Shown here: in pieces, positions 42,403-51,202 of the stretch | Position numbering within the stretch: position 1 is the first letter of the stretch | How the letters are laid out: each line of letters begins with the position of its first letter | Assembly (NCBI GenBank): GCA_964420325.1 | Contig: CAYQSU010000005.1 | Coordinates: 1-64,000, forward strand | DNA from: CAYQSU01 sp964420325 | GTDB lineage: Bacteria > Pseudomonadota > Alphaproteobacteria > Rhodospirillales > Defluviicoccaceae | Direction: 5' to 3' | DNA: 64,000 nt | Translations under genes and position numbers: made by a program | The notes under the pieces: generated by a model | Told to the model about the DNA's origin: nothing | The model's input: the letters and a program-made list of their open reading frames with translations, nothing else | Databases searched by the model: none

Positions 42403-43926
42403 ATGGCGTACAAGTCCCTTCGCGACTTCATGGCCGATCTGGAGCGGGACGGGCGCCTCGTCCGCGTCGCCGAGCCGGTCTCGCCGGTGCTCGAGATGAC
42501 CGAGATCCAGACCCGGCTGCTCGCCGAGGGCGGCCCGGCGGTGCTGTTCGAGAACGTGGTGCGCGACGACGGCGGCCGCTACGACATGCCGGTGCTGGTC
42601 AACCTGTTCGGCACCGTCGAGCGGGTCGCCCGCGGCATGGGCCGCACGCCGGACCAGCTCCGCCAGGTCGGCGAGACACTCGCCTTCCTCCGCCAGCCGG
42701 AGCCTCCCGGCGGCTGGCGCGAGGCGCTCGACATGCTGCCGCTCCTGAAGACGGTGATGGCGATGAAGCCGAGGACGGTCGGCCGCGCGCCGTGCCAGGA
42801 GGTCGTTCTCACCGGCGACGCGATCGATCTCTCCCGGCTGCCGGTCCAGACCTGCTGGCCCGGCGAGCCGGCGCCCCTGATCACCTGGCCGCTGGTGGTG
42901 ACCGAAGGACCGAGCCGGGCCGCCAAGGGCGGCGACCGGCGCGACGTGCCCAACCTCGGCATCTACCGCATGCAGGTGACCGGCCGCACCACCACCTACA
43001 TGCGCTGGCTCAAGCATCGCGGCGGCGCCCAGCATCACGCGCGGTGGAAGCAGGACAGGACCGAGCCGCTGCCGGCGGCGGCCGTCATCGGTGCCGACCC
43101 CGGAACGATCCTGGCGGCGGTGACGCCGGTCCCGGACACGGTCTCGGAGTACCAGTTCGCGGGCCTCCTGCGCGGCGAGAAGGTCGAGCTGGCAGCGTGC
43201 AAGACGGTCCCGCTGAAGGTCCCCGCCGAGGCCGAGATCGTGCTCGAAGGTCACGTCTCCCTCGACGACTACGGCGACGAGGGGCCCTACGGCGACCACA
43301 CCGGCTACTACAACGCCGTCGAGCCGTTCCCGGTGTTCACCGTCTCGGCCGTCACCATGCGGCGCCAGCCGATCTATCTCTCCACCTTCACCGGCCGGCC
43401 ACCCGACGAGCCGTCGGTGCTGGGCGAGGCGCTCAACGAGGTGTTCGTGCCGCTGCTGACCCAGCAGTTCCCCGAGATCGTCGACTTCTGGCTGCCCCCG
43501 GAGGGCTGCTCCTACCGGGTCGCCGTGGTCTCGATCCGCAAGGCCTATCCCGGGCACGCCAAGCGGGTGATGATGGCGGTGTGGTCGTATCTCCGGCAGT
43601 TCATGTACACCAAGTTCGTCATCGTCGTGGATGCCGACATCGATGCCCGCGACTGGAAGGACGTGGTGTGGGCGGTCTCGACCAACGTCGACCCGGCCCG
43701 CGACATCACGGTGATCGAGAACACGCCGATCGACTACCTCGACTTCGCGTCGCCCGAGTCCGGGCTCGGCAGCAAGCTGGGCATCGACGCCACGGCGAAG
43801 ACGCCGCCGGAGACCCGGCGCGTCTGGGGCCGCGAGATCCGGATGAGCGACGAGGTGATCGCGCGCGTCACCGAGAAGTGGTCCCGCTACGGCCTCCCCG
43901 GCAGCGGCAGACCGATCTGGAAATAG
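42403..43926 (+). CDS. ubiD: UbiD family decarboxylase
   Basis: 507 residues, full length for UbiD. It uses prenylated FMN (made by UbiX, not in the window) to decarboxylate aromatic or unsaturated acids, for example 4-hydroxy-3-polyprenylbenzoate in ubiquinone synthesis. Visible are MAYKSLRDFMADLERDGRL, LPVQTCWPGEPAPLITWPLV, the conserved DEGPYGDHTGYY segment and FWLPPEGCSYRVAVVSIRK. A ubiA gene 600 bp away supports a ubiquinone role. The ATG at 42403 has a GGGAGCC site. Confidence 0.9.
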   Translation: MAYKSLRDFMADLERDGRLVRVAEPVSPVLEMTEIQTRLLAEGGPAVLFENVVRDDGGRYDMPVLVNLFGTVERVARGMGRTPDQLRQVGETLAFLRQPEPPGGWREALDMLPLLKTVMAMKPRTVGRAPCQEVVLTGDAIDLSRLPVQTCWPGEPAPLITWPLVVTEGPSRAAKGGDRRDVPNLGIYRMQVTGRTTTYMRWLKHRGGAQHHARWKQDRTEPLPAAAVIGADPGTILAAVTPVPDTVSEYQFAGLLRGEKVELAACKTVPLKVPAEAEIVLEGHVSLDDYGDEGPYGDHTGYYNAVEPFPVFTVSAVTMRRQPIYLSTFTGRPPDEPSVLGEALNEVFVPLLTQQFPEIVDFWLPPEGCSYRVAVVSIRKAYPGHAKRVMMAVWSYLRQFMYTKFVIVVDADIDARDWKDVVWAVSTNVDPARDITVIENTPIDYLDFASPESGLGSKLGIDATAKTPPETRRVWGREIRMSDEVIARVTEKWSRYGLPGSGRPIWK

Positions 43927-44012
43927 CGCCGCGCCGCCGCAAGCCGGTTTCCCTACGCGAAGCTCCGCGATAGCATGACCATGCGTATGAACATGTAGCG
44001 AGACACCCCCCT

Positions 44013-44324
44013 GTGAAGACCGCACGACTGACCGTGCTGATGAGCCCCGACGAGAAGGCGGCGGTGATGGCCCGCGCCCGGGCGCTCAGCCTGCCCACCG
44101 CCGAGCTGGTCCGCCGGGCGGTGAGGAGCTACCACCCCGACGAAGGAAGCACGGACGACGAGGAGACGCTCGTCCGGCTGGCCGATGCCCTCGCCACCAC
44201 GGTCGCGCGGACGGAGGCCAGGGTGGACGCGGCGATCGCGGAGATGGACCGGATGCGGACGGTGCTGGCCGAGAGCGACCGCCGCCGCGGCCGGGAGGTG
44301 GCGCAGTCGGACCCAGGATCGTGA
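44013..44324 (+). CDS. small ribbon-helix-helix-like protein
   Basis: 103 residues starting at a GTG. Residues 1-45 (ARLTVLMSPDEKAAVMARARA, PTAELVRRAVRSY) fit a ribbon-helix-helix DNA-binding fold; the remainder is a charged coiled coil (ALATTVARTEARVDAAIAEMDRMRTVLAE). It overlaps the next small gene by 4 bp. It may be a regulator, but no target is evident. Confidence 0.6.
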   Translation: MKTARLTVLMSPDEKAAVMARARALSLPTAELVRRAVRSYHPDEGSTDDEETLVRLADALATTVARTEARVDAAIAEMDRMRTVLAESDRRRGREVAQSDPGS

Positions 44325-44533
44325 GCGCGGTCGACAGCCTGATCAAGAGCATCCGCCGAGTGATCCTGATGGAGAGCAAGCTCGAGCTGCTCGCCGACGG
44401 CCTCAAGGACGCGAGCCGCCGCCTCATCGACCACGAGGGCCGGCTGATCCGCATCGAGACGATCATCGAGCTTGCCCGCCATCAGCCGCCGGGCGACCGT
44501 CCGCCGCAGCTCCCGCCGGCGGACGACACCTGA
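44321..44533 (+). CDS. small coiled-coil protein
   Basis: 70 residues, GTG start overlapping the stop of the preceding gene. It is a single amphipathic helix (SIRRVILMESKLELLADGLK, RRLIDHEGRLIRIETII) followed by a Pro-rich tail. No family recognised. Coupling to the RHH-like gene suggests a partner or co-regulator. It is convergent with ubiA. Confidence 0.6.
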   Translation: MSAVDSLIKSIRRVILMESKLELLADGLKDASRRLIDHEGRLIRIETIIELARHQPPGDRPPQLPPADDT

Positions 44534-44544
44534 CTGGTGCCCCC

Positions 44545-45492
44545 TCAGCCGTGGCCGAGGAGTCGGCCGGCGAGGATGCCGGCGAGCAGGATCAGCCCGA
44601 GATCGCGGTTGGAGCGGAACCGGGCGAGGCAGCTCCGCGGATCGTCGAGGTCGACCGTCCATACCTGCCAGGCGAAATGCGCCGCGACGGCGACGATGGC
44701 GACAAGGAACCAGGCCGAGAGCCCGGCGGCGTGGCCGGCGACGACGATGAGCGCGGCGGCGACGGCGTAGAAGCCGGCGAGCCACGGCTTGGTGTCCGCA
44801 CCGAGCCGCAGCGCCGTGGAACGGACGCCGATGAGCGCGTCGTCCTCCTTGTCCTGATGGGCATAGATGGTGTCGTAGCCGAGGGTCCAGAACAGGCCGG
44901 CGGCATAGAGCAGGAACGCCGGCCAGTCGAGCTCGCCCCGCACCGCCGCCCAGCCGAGAAGCGCGCCCCAGTTGAAGGTGAGCCCGAGCCAGGCCTGCGG
45001 CCAGTCGGTGACGCGCTTCATGAACGGGTACGCGGCGACCAGCACCAGCGACGCCGCACCCACGGCGACGGCGAAGGCGTTGAAACGCAGCAGCACCGCG
45101 AGCCCGACCAGGCAGAGGAGCGCGAGAAAGCCGAAGGCCTGGCGCACCGTCACCTCGCCCGCCGGGATCGGCCGCGACGCGGTGCGGGCGACCCGGGCAT
45201 CGAAGTCGCGGTCGGCGATGTCGTTGAGGATGCAGCCGGCGCCCCGCATCACCACCGCGCCGACGGCAAACAGCGCCAACAGCCACGGATCGGGCCACGC
45301 CGGCGAGGCCAGGGCCACGCTCCACCAGCACGGCAGCAGCAGGAGCCACGTGCCGATCGGCCGGTCGAGGCGGGCGAGCCGCACATAGGGCCTCAACGCC
45401 GGCGGCACCGCCCGCACGACCAGGCTGTCGGGCCGGATGTCGCTGGCCCTCCCGGAGGCGTCCCCGTTCATCGCGTCCCGGCTCTCGGTCAT
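44545..45492 (-). CDS. ubiA: 4-hydroxybenzoate polyprenyltransferase
   Basis: 315 residues, about eight membrane helices, and the two Asp-rich motifs NDIADRDFDARVARTASRP and YDTIYAHQDKEDD that bind magnesium-diphosphate. It attaches the polyprenyl tail to 4-hydroxybenzoate in ubiquinone synthesis at the inner membrane. I took the ATG at 45492; an ATG at 45471 is possible. It is divergent from rsmE (25 bp apart), the usual alphaproteobacterial arrangement. Confidence 0.95.
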   Translation of the reverse strand: MTESRDAMNGDASGRASDIRPDSLVVRAVPPALRPYVRLARLDRPIGTWLLLLPCWWSVALASPAWPDPWLLALFAVGAVVMRGAGCILNDIADRDFDARVARTASRPIPAGEVTVRQAFGFLALLCLVGLAVLLRFNAFAVAVGAASLVLVAAYPFMKRVTDWPQAWLGLTFNWGALLGWAAVRGELDWPAFLLYAAGLFWTLGYDTIYAHQDKEDDALIGVRSTALRLGADTKPWLAGFYAVAAALIVVAGHAAGLSAWFLVAIVAVAAHFAWQVWTVDLDDPRSCLARFRSNRDLGLILLAGILAGRLLGHG

Positions 45493-45517
45493 GCCGCCAT
45501 GCTGTCGTAGGTTTCCG

Positions 45518-46276
45518 ATGCAGGAACGCATACCAAAGGTGCGGCTGTTTGTGGAGGTTCCGCTCGCCGCCGGTGCCAGCGTCGAGCTTTCGGCGCCCCA
45601 GGCCCACTATCTCGGCCACGTCATGCGGCTCGGCGCCGACGATGTGCTTCTTGTGTTCAACGGCCGGGACGGCGAATGGGGAGCACGCATCGAGGCCGCA
45701 AGCAGAGGGCGATCAACGCTCGTCGCCGAGGCGCTCAATCGCCCGCAGGTGGCGGAGACGGGTCCCTGGCTCCTGTTCGCGCCGCTCAAGAAGACGGCCG
45801 TCGACTTCATCGCCGAGAAGGCGACCGAGCTCGGCGCCTCGAGGCTGTGGCCGGTGTTCACCCGGCACACCGATGCCGTCCGCGTCAACACCGCGCGCCT
45901 CGGGGCGCGCGCGGTAGAGGCGGCCGAGCAGTGCCGCCGGCTGACGATCCCCGAGGTGCCGGCACCGGTCCCGCTGAAGGATCTCCCGCGCCTGTGGCCG
46001 GCGGAGCGACCGCTCGTCGTCCTCGACGAGCGGGGCCGCGGGCGACCCATCGCGGAGGTGCTGCGGTCGCTGGCGGGCACGCCGCCGCCCGGCTTCCTCG
46101 TCGGCCCCGAAGGCGGGTTCGCGGCGACGGAGCTTGACGCGCTGGCACCGCTGGCCTTTGTTAGGGGCGCGTCGCTCGGCCCGCGGATCCTCCGCGCCGA
46201 GACCGCCGCGATCGCCGCGCTTGTGTGCTGGCAGGCTCTGGTCGGCGACTGGACGGAACCGCCTGCCCAACCCTGA
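45518..46276 (+). CDS. rsmE: 16S rRNA (uracil1498-N3)-methyltransferase
   Basis: 252 residues, SPOUT-class. The N-terminal PUA-like part (VRLFVEVPL, HYLGHVMRLGADDVLLVFNGRDGEW) precedes the knotted domain with ATELGASRLWPVFT, FLVGPEGGFAATELDAL and LGPRILRAETAAIAAL. It methylates U1498 of 16S rRNA with SAM. The ATG at 45518 is the better start; the frame upstream is antisense to ubiA. gshA follows 9 bp downstream. Confidence 0.95.
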   Translation: MQERIPKVRLFVEVPLAAGASVELSAPQAHYLGHVMRLGADDVLLVFNGRDGEWGARIEAASRGRSTLVAEALNRPQVAETGPWLLFAPLKKTAVDFIAEKATELGASRLWPVFTRHTDAVRVNTARLGARAVEAAEQCRRLTIPEVPAPVPLKDLPRLWPAERPLVVLDERGRGRPIAEVLRSLAGTPPPGFLVGPEGGFAATELDALAPLAFVRGASLGPRILRAETAAIAALVCWQALVGDWTEPPAQP

Positions 46277-46285
46277 CCCGGGGCC

Positions 46286-47653
46286 ATGTCGTCGATCCAG
46301 GAACAGTCCCACGAGCCGGTCACGGACAAGCGGCGGCTGGTCGAGCATCTCGAAGCCGGCTGCAAGCCCGAGAGCGCCTGGCGCATCGGCACCGAGCACG
46401 AGAAGTTCGCCTACACCCTCGAGGACGGCCGCCCGCTGCCCTACGACGGCGACCGCAGCATCCGGGCGATCCTCGAGGGTCTCACCCGCTTCGGCTGGGA
46501 ACCGGTGCGGGAGGACGGCAACATCATTGCGCTCAAGGATGCCGAGGGCTGCCAGGTCACCCTCGAACCGGCCGGCCAGGTGGAGCTCTCGGGCGCGCCG
46601 CTCGAGCACCTCCACCAGACCTGTCGCGAGGTCCATCGCCACCTCGACCAGGTCAAGGCCGTCGGCGCCGAGCTCGACGTCGGTTTTCTCGGCCTCGGCT
46701 ACCAGCCGAAGTGGCCGCTCGCGGCGATGCCGTGGATGCCCAAGGCCCGCTACCGGATCATGCGCGCCTACATGCCGACGCGGGGCCGCCTCGGGCTGGC
46801 GATGATGCAGGCGACCTGCACGGTGCAGGTCAACCTCGACTTCGACTCGGAAGCGGCGATGGTGCGCATGTTCCGCATCGGTCTCGCGCTCCAGCCGATC
46901 GCCACCGCGCTGTTCGCCAACTCGCCGTTCAAGGAGGGCCGGCCGACCGGCTTCCTCAGCTATCGCGCGCAGGTCTGGACCGACACCGACCCCGACCGCT
47001 GCGGCGATCTGCCGTTCGTGTTCGACGCGGGCTTCGGCTTCGAGCGCTACGTCGACTGGGCGCTCGACGTTCCCCTCTACTTCGCCTACCGCGACGGCCG
47101 CTACATCGACGTCGCCGGCCGCTCGTTCCGCGACCTGCTCGCCGGCCGGCTGCCCGGCCTTGAGGGCGAGGTGGCGACCATCGGCGACTGGGAGAATCAC
47201 CTGACCACCCTCTTCCCCGACGTGCGCATGAAGCAGTTTCTCGAGATGCGCGGCGCCGACGGTGGGCCGTGGAACCGCTTGTGCGCGCTGCCGGCGCTGT
47301 GGACCGGGCTGCTCTACGACCGAACGGCCCGTGATGCCGCCTGGGACCTGGTCAAGGACTGGACCGAGGAGGAGCGCACGGCGCTCCGCCGCGACGTTCC
47401 CCGCCTGGCGCTGAAGGCGGCATTCCGCAACCGCACCGTCGCCGATATCGCCCGTGAGGTGCTTGCGATCGCCCGCGCGGGGCTCGACCGCCGCGCCATC
47501 CAGGATGGCCTCGGTGAGACCGAGGCCAGGTTCCTCGATCCGCTGTTCGAGATCGCCGAGTCCGGGCGCACACCGGCCGAGGACCTGCTCGCCGCCTACC
47601 ACGGCCGCTGGCAAGGCTCGGTCGACCCGGTGTTCCAGGAGTACGCCTACTGA
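46286..47653 (+). CDS. gshA: glutamate-cysteine ligase (plant/alphaproteobacterial type)
   Basis: 455 residues, close to the usual length of this class. It joins glutamate and cysteine, the first step of glutathione synthesis. Signatures: WRIGTEHEKFAYT near the N-terminus, TLEPAGQVELSGAPLEH, FLGLGYQPKWPL, MQATCTVQVNLDF, NSPFKEGRPTGFLSYRAQVW and VRMKQFLEMRGADGGP. It follows rsmE by 9 bp and is probably co-transcribed with it. It is convergent with the MarR gene. Confidence 0.96.
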   Translation: MSSIQEQSHEPVTDKRRLVEHLEAGCKPESAWRIGTEHEKFAYTLEDGRPLPYDGDRSIRAILEGLTRFGWEPVREDGNIIALKDAEGCQVTLEPAGQVELSGAPLEHLHQTCREVHRHLDQVKAVGAELDVGFLGLGYQPKWPLAAMPWMPKARYRIMRAYMPTRGRLGLAMMQATCTVQVNLDFDSEAAMVRMFRIGLALQPIATALFANSPFKEGRPTGFLSYRAQVWTDTDPDRCGDLPFVFDAGFGFERYVDWALDVPLYFAYRDGRYIDVAGRSFRDLLAGRLPGLEGEVATIGDWENHLTTLFPDVRMKQFLEMRGADGGPWNRLCALPALWTGLLYDRTARDAAWDLVKDWTEEERTALRRDVPRLALKAAFRNRTVADIAREVLAIARAGLDRRAIQDGLGETEARFLDPLFEIAESGRTPAEDLLAAYHGRWQGSVDPVFQEYAY

Positions 47654-47721
47654 TCGCTGCCCACCCCGGCGCCGGCTCCGGCTGCCGCGGCACGGGCCGA
47701 TTGCAGCGGGGGTGTCGGCGG

Positions 47722-48216
47722 TCAGCGGCGGCCGTAGCGGATGTAGTCGCTCCAGATGCGCTCGAGCTTCTGCAGCGCCTCGGACGCCGCGTCGATCTCG
47801 CCCGCCGTCATCTGCTTCTCGACCCACTCGGTGGCCAGCGTCTCTTCGAGGCTCCGCACCTTGTCGACGACGGCCAAGGCCTTGTCGGTGAGCCGGATGT
47901 TGACCGAGCGCTTGTCGTGCAGGGCGCGCTCGTAGTCGAGGTAGCCGAGGTCGCCGAGCTTCTTGATGTTGTACGAGACGTTCGAGCCCTGGTAGTAGCC
48001 GCGCTCGACGAGCTCGCGAATCGTCAGCTCCTCGGCGCCGATGTTGGCGAGCAGCAGCGCCTGCACGCTGTTGATGTCACGGACCCCGAGGCTGGTGAGT
48101 TCCGCCCGCAGCACGTCGAGAAACCGCCGGTGCAGGCGCTCGATCAGCCGGGTGAGCCCTTGATACTGCTGTTTCACGCCCGGTGTTCCAACTGTGGATT
48201 GACATCCGCTGTCCAT
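47722..48216 (-). CDS. MarR-family regulator, LdtR-like
   Basis: 164 residues. A winged helix is clear (SVQALLLANIGAEELTIREL and GYYQGSNVSYNIKKLGDLGYLDYER). The VRDINSVQALLLANIG and RGYYQGSNVSYN segments match LdtR of Rhizobiales and related groups, which controls L,D-transpeptidase and stress genes. A likely target is an L,D-transpeptidase such as the one at 4873, which is an inference. It is divergent from tadD across a 62-bp gap. Confidence 0.88.
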   Translation of the reverse strand: MDSGCQSTVGTPGVKQQYQGLTRLIERLHRRFLDVLRAELTSLGVRDINSVQALLLANIGAEELTIRELVERGYYQGSNVSYNIKKLGDLGYLDYERALHDKRSVNIRLTDKALAVVDKVRSLEETLATEWVEKQMTAGEIDAASEALQKLERIWSDYIRYGRR

Positions 48217-48278
48217 GGTTCCTCATTGATGCCCCAAAAAGGTAAATTCAATGCTAACATGCACTAGGTTTGTTGGAG

Positions 48279-49184
48279 ATGCCGTTGAAGGTCCCCCGCT
48301 CGAGGCGCATTCCGCCGACCGCAGCCGTTGCCCGCGCGGGCCGACGCGCCTGCGCTCCCGCCGCCGCCTGGATGATCGCCCTCGCGCTCTCCGCCGGCGC
48401 CTGCACGACGCCGGTGCCGCCGGAGACCCGGCCGGCGGCGATCGCCGGCGAGCAGGGCTACGAGCGGGTGATGCGCATCGCCGAGTCGACGCGGCGCGGC
48501 GGCGACCTCGTGTCGGCGGCGAGGATGTACCAAGCGGCCCACGAGCTCGAGCCCGAGCACATCGAGCCCCTGATCGCGCTCGGCGAGATCGCCGAGGCCG
48601 CCGGCTCGCCGGGCAGGGCCGCGAAAGCGTTCCAGGAGGCCGTGCAGCTTGCGCCCGAGAACGCGCTGGCGCGCCGCGGCTACGGCCGGGCACTGCTCGC
48701 CCTCGAGGCGTTCGACAAGGCCGAGGAACAGTTCCGCATCGCCGTCAGCCTCGATCCCGCCGATGCCCGCGCGTACAACGGCCTCGGCGTCGCGCTCGAC
48801 CTCCTCGGTCGCCACGAGCGGGCGCAACAGGCCTACATCGACGGCCTGGAGCGACAGCCGGACAGCCTTCCCTTGCGCAACAACATGGCGCTGTCGCTGG
48901 CCCTGGTCGGCCAGCACGACGAGGCGCTCTCGGTGCTGCAGCGGATCGCCGCCGACCCGGCCGCCGATGCCCGCATCCGCCAGAACCTGGCGCTGGTCTA
49001 CGCCCTTGCCGGCAGGCTCGATGCCGCGCAGGCGGTGGCGCGCCAGGACCTTTCGGAAGCCGACGTCCGCGTCAACCAGCAGTTCTACGAGGAGCTGCAG
49101 ACGCTGAAGGGGCCGGCGCTGGCGAGGGCGGTGTTCCAGGCCAACCTCGGCGCCGCCGCCTGGCCCCGCCCGGAAGGACTGTAG
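48279..49184 (+). CDS. tadD: TadD-like TPR lipoprotein of the Flp pilus
   Basis: 301 residues. A signal with lipobox LSAGAC puts Cys42 at the mature N-terminus; five or so TPRs follow (ALGEIAEAAGSPGRAAKAFQ, AYNGLGVALDLLGRHERAQQ). TadD is an outer-membrane lipoprotein that helps assemble the Tad secretion system. It stands on the opposite strand, converging with tadC. The ATG at 48279 lacks a well-spaced ribosome site; a TTG at 48270 is the alternative. Confidence 0.85.
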   Translation: MPLKVPRSRRIPPTAAVARAGRRACAPAAAWMIALALSAGACTTPVPPETRPAAIAGEQGYERVMRIAESTRRGGDLVSAARMYQAAHELEPEHIEPLIALGEIAEAAGSPGRAAKAFQEAVQLAPENALARRGYGRALLALEAFDKAEEQFRIAVSLDPADARAYNGLGVALDLLGRHERAQQAYIDGLERQPDSLPLRNNMALSLALVGQHDEALSVLQRIAADPAADARIRQNLALVYALAGRLDAAQAVARQDLSEADVRVNQQFYEELQTLKGPALARAVFQANLGAAAWPRPEGL

Positions 49185-49193
49185 GGGCACGGC

Positions 49194-49225
49194 ACCGGCG
49201 GGACGCGGCCGCCGGACCCGCCGGT
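49194..49225. terminator. candidate bidirectional terminator hairpin between tadD and tadC
   Basis: Perfect 9-bp arms (ACCGGCGGG at 49194-49202 and its complement at 49217-49225) lie in the 51-bp gap between convergent genes. There is no U tract on either side, so it may need Rho or simply separate the two transcripts. Confidence 0.45.
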
Positions 49226-49235
49226 CCGCCGCCCG

Positions 49236-50213
49236 TCAGAGGTTGCTCAGGGCGTCGATCGTACGCAGGATGCCGGGGCCGATGAGCACGATCACCAGCG
49301 CCGGCATGATGAAGATGATGAGCGGCACGGTGAGCACCGCCGGCAGCTTGGCCGCCTTCTCCTCCGCCTTCAGCATGCGCTCGTCACGGAACTCGGCCGA
49401 CAGCACCCTCAGCGACTGCGCGAGCGGCGTGCCGTAGCGCTCCGTCTGCATCAGCGTGTTGACCACCCCTCGCATCGATGCCAGCTGACAGCGCTTGATC
49501 AGGTTGGCGAGCGCCGCGCGCCGCTCCGGCAGGAAGCCGAGTTCGAGCGCGGTGAGCTCGAACTCCTCCGCCACCTCCGGCGTCGCCTGCCCCATCTCGC
49601 GCGACACCCGGGTCAGCGCGGCGTCGAGCGACAGCCCGGCTTCGGCACAGATGACGAGGAGATCGAGGGCGTCCGGGAGCCCCCGCTGGATCAGCTTCTC
49701 GCGCTTCTGGATCGCATTCCGGACGTAGATCTCCGGCGCGTAGAAGCCGAAGACCACCGCGGCGAGAGGGACGACGTTCTGCGCCGTTGGCGGCAGCTTC
49801 AACAGATCCATCATGTTGAACAGGAGCACGGCGCCGGCACCGAAGGCGAAGGGCAGCGCGAGCTTCATGAACAGGAAGGTGACCAGCGCCTCCTTGGAGC
49901 GCCAGCCGGCGCGGGCCAGCCGATCGGTGACGGCACCGGTGGTCTTGCCCTTGAGCAGGTTGAAGCGCCGGGCCACCGTCTGCATGAACCCCATTGCCGT
50001 CGCCTGACGGTTGCGGTTGCGCTTCGGCGCCATGGCGCCCGAGCGCAGCTCCAGCCGGCGCCGGCGCAATCTCTGCATCCGCGCCGCCATCGGATCGCGG
50101 CTGAGAAGCGCGTTCCAGACGGCAACCACGGTGAGGAAGGTGGCGATCGACGCCATCCCGGTGATGACGTCCTCCCCGGCCACCCCCAGGAGCGCGAACA
50201 CGCTGCCGCTCAT
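49236..50213 (-). CDS. tadC: Tad inner-membrane platform protein TadC
   Basis: 325 residues with the type II secretion F domain (PDALDLLVICAEAGLSLDAAL; QTERYGTPLAQSLRVLSAEFR) and about four membrane helices, ending in VPLIIFIMPALVIVLIGPGIL. It pairs with TadB as the platform on which the TadA ATPase drives Flp assembly. Its ATG overlaps the tadB stop (ATGA). The frame upstream is shadow of tadB. Confidence 0.93.
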   Translation of the reverse strand: MSGSVFALLGVAGEDVITGMASIATFLTVVAVWNALLSRDPMAARMQRLRRRRLELRSGAMAPKRNRNRQATAMGFMQTVARRFNLLKGKTTGAVTDRLARAGWRSKEALVTFLFMKLALPFAFGAGAVLLFNMMDLLKLPPTAQNVVPLAAVVFGFYAPEIYVRNAIQKREKLIQRGLPDALDLLVICAEAGLSLDAALTRVSREMGQATPEVAEEFELTALELGFLPERRAALANLIKRCQLASMRGVVNTLMQTERYGTPLAQSLRVLSAEFRDERMLKAEEKAAKLPAVLTVPLIIFIMPALVIVLIGPGILRTIDALSNL

Positions 50214-51202
50214 ATCTCGAACTTGACCATCTTGGCGATCACCCCGATGCCGATCAGCATGCTCGTGATCCCGAAACCGACCATCAACAGCCCGCGCGGG
50301 TCGACGAACAGCTCGTTGGCGTATCCGGGGTTGAGGAGCTGCACGATGGCGAACATCACGAAGGGGAGCGAGCCGAGAATGAACGCGCTGGCCCGCGCCT
50401 CCCCCGACAGGGCCTTGATCTTGAGCTGCATCTGCTTGCGGCGGCGGACGATGTCGGAGAGGTTGGCGAGCGTCTCGGCGAGGTTGCCGCCGGTCTCCCG
50501 CTGGATCGACAGGCTGATCACGAAGAACTTGAACTCGGCGAGATCGAGCCGCCTCGCGGTTTTCCACAAGAGGTCGTCGAGGTCCTGGCCGAAGCGCACG
50601 CCGTCGGTGACGTGCCTGAACTCGCCGCCGACGGGATCGGGCATCTCGCGGCCGACGGCGGCCATCGACTCGGTGACCGGCAGCCCTGACCGGAGTCCGC
50701 GCACGATGAGGTCGATCGCCTCGGGGAAGACGGCGAGGAACCGCTTGCGGCGACGGGCGCCGAGGAACGCGACGACGAGGTGCGGCAGGCCCGCTCCGAC
50801 CATCACCGCGATAAGCGCCGCGACCACCACCGGGATGCGGCCCGTCACCAGCATGGCGGCGAGGACCGCCGCGACGATGCCGGCACAGACGAGGAGATAG
50901 GTCCCCGGCGTGATCGTGTAGCCGGTGCGGGTCAAGCGATCGCGGAGGATCGACTGGCGTGGCAGGTAGCGCTTGACCAGGCTCTCCACGCCCTGGATAC
51001 CGCCGCCTTCGCCGCGCCGGATCGTCCTCCCCGGCACCACGCTGGTTTGCCCGCTTCGGTCGCCGCCGCGCCGGCCCTGGGCCAGCCGCAGCGCCCGCTT
51101 GCGGAGCCGGCTCCGCGGCGACGGGCCGCCGAACAGCGCGAAACCGATGGCAAGCACCGTCACCAGCGAGCCGGCGAAGATCCAGACGATCGAGCCGCTC
51201 AT
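50210..51202 (-). CDS. tadB: Tad inner-membrane platform protein TadB
   Basis: 330 residues: an N-terminal helix, a basic linker, a helix pair, then the F domain (FPEAIDLIVRGLRSGLPVTESM; LSIQRETGGNLAETLANLSDIVRRR) and C-terminal helices. It partners TadC in the platform. Its ATG at 51202 overlaps the tadA stop (ATGA). Confidence 0.93.
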   Translation of the reverse strand: MSGSIVWIFAGSLVTVLAIGFALFGGPSPRSRLRKRALRLAQGRRGGDRSGQTSVVPGRTIRRGEGGGIQGVESLVKRYLPRQSILRDRLTRTGYTITPGTYLLVCAGIVAAVLAAMLVTGRIPVVVAALIAVMVGAGLPHLVVAFLGARRRKRFLAVFPEAIDLIVRGLRSGLPVTESMAAVGREMPDPVGGEFRHVTDGVRFGQDLDDLLWKTARRLDLAEFKFFVISLSIQRETGGNLAETLANLSDIVRRRKQMQLKIKALSGEARASAFILGSLPFVMFAIVQLLNPGYANELFVDPRGLLMVGFGITSMLIGIGVIAKMVKFEI

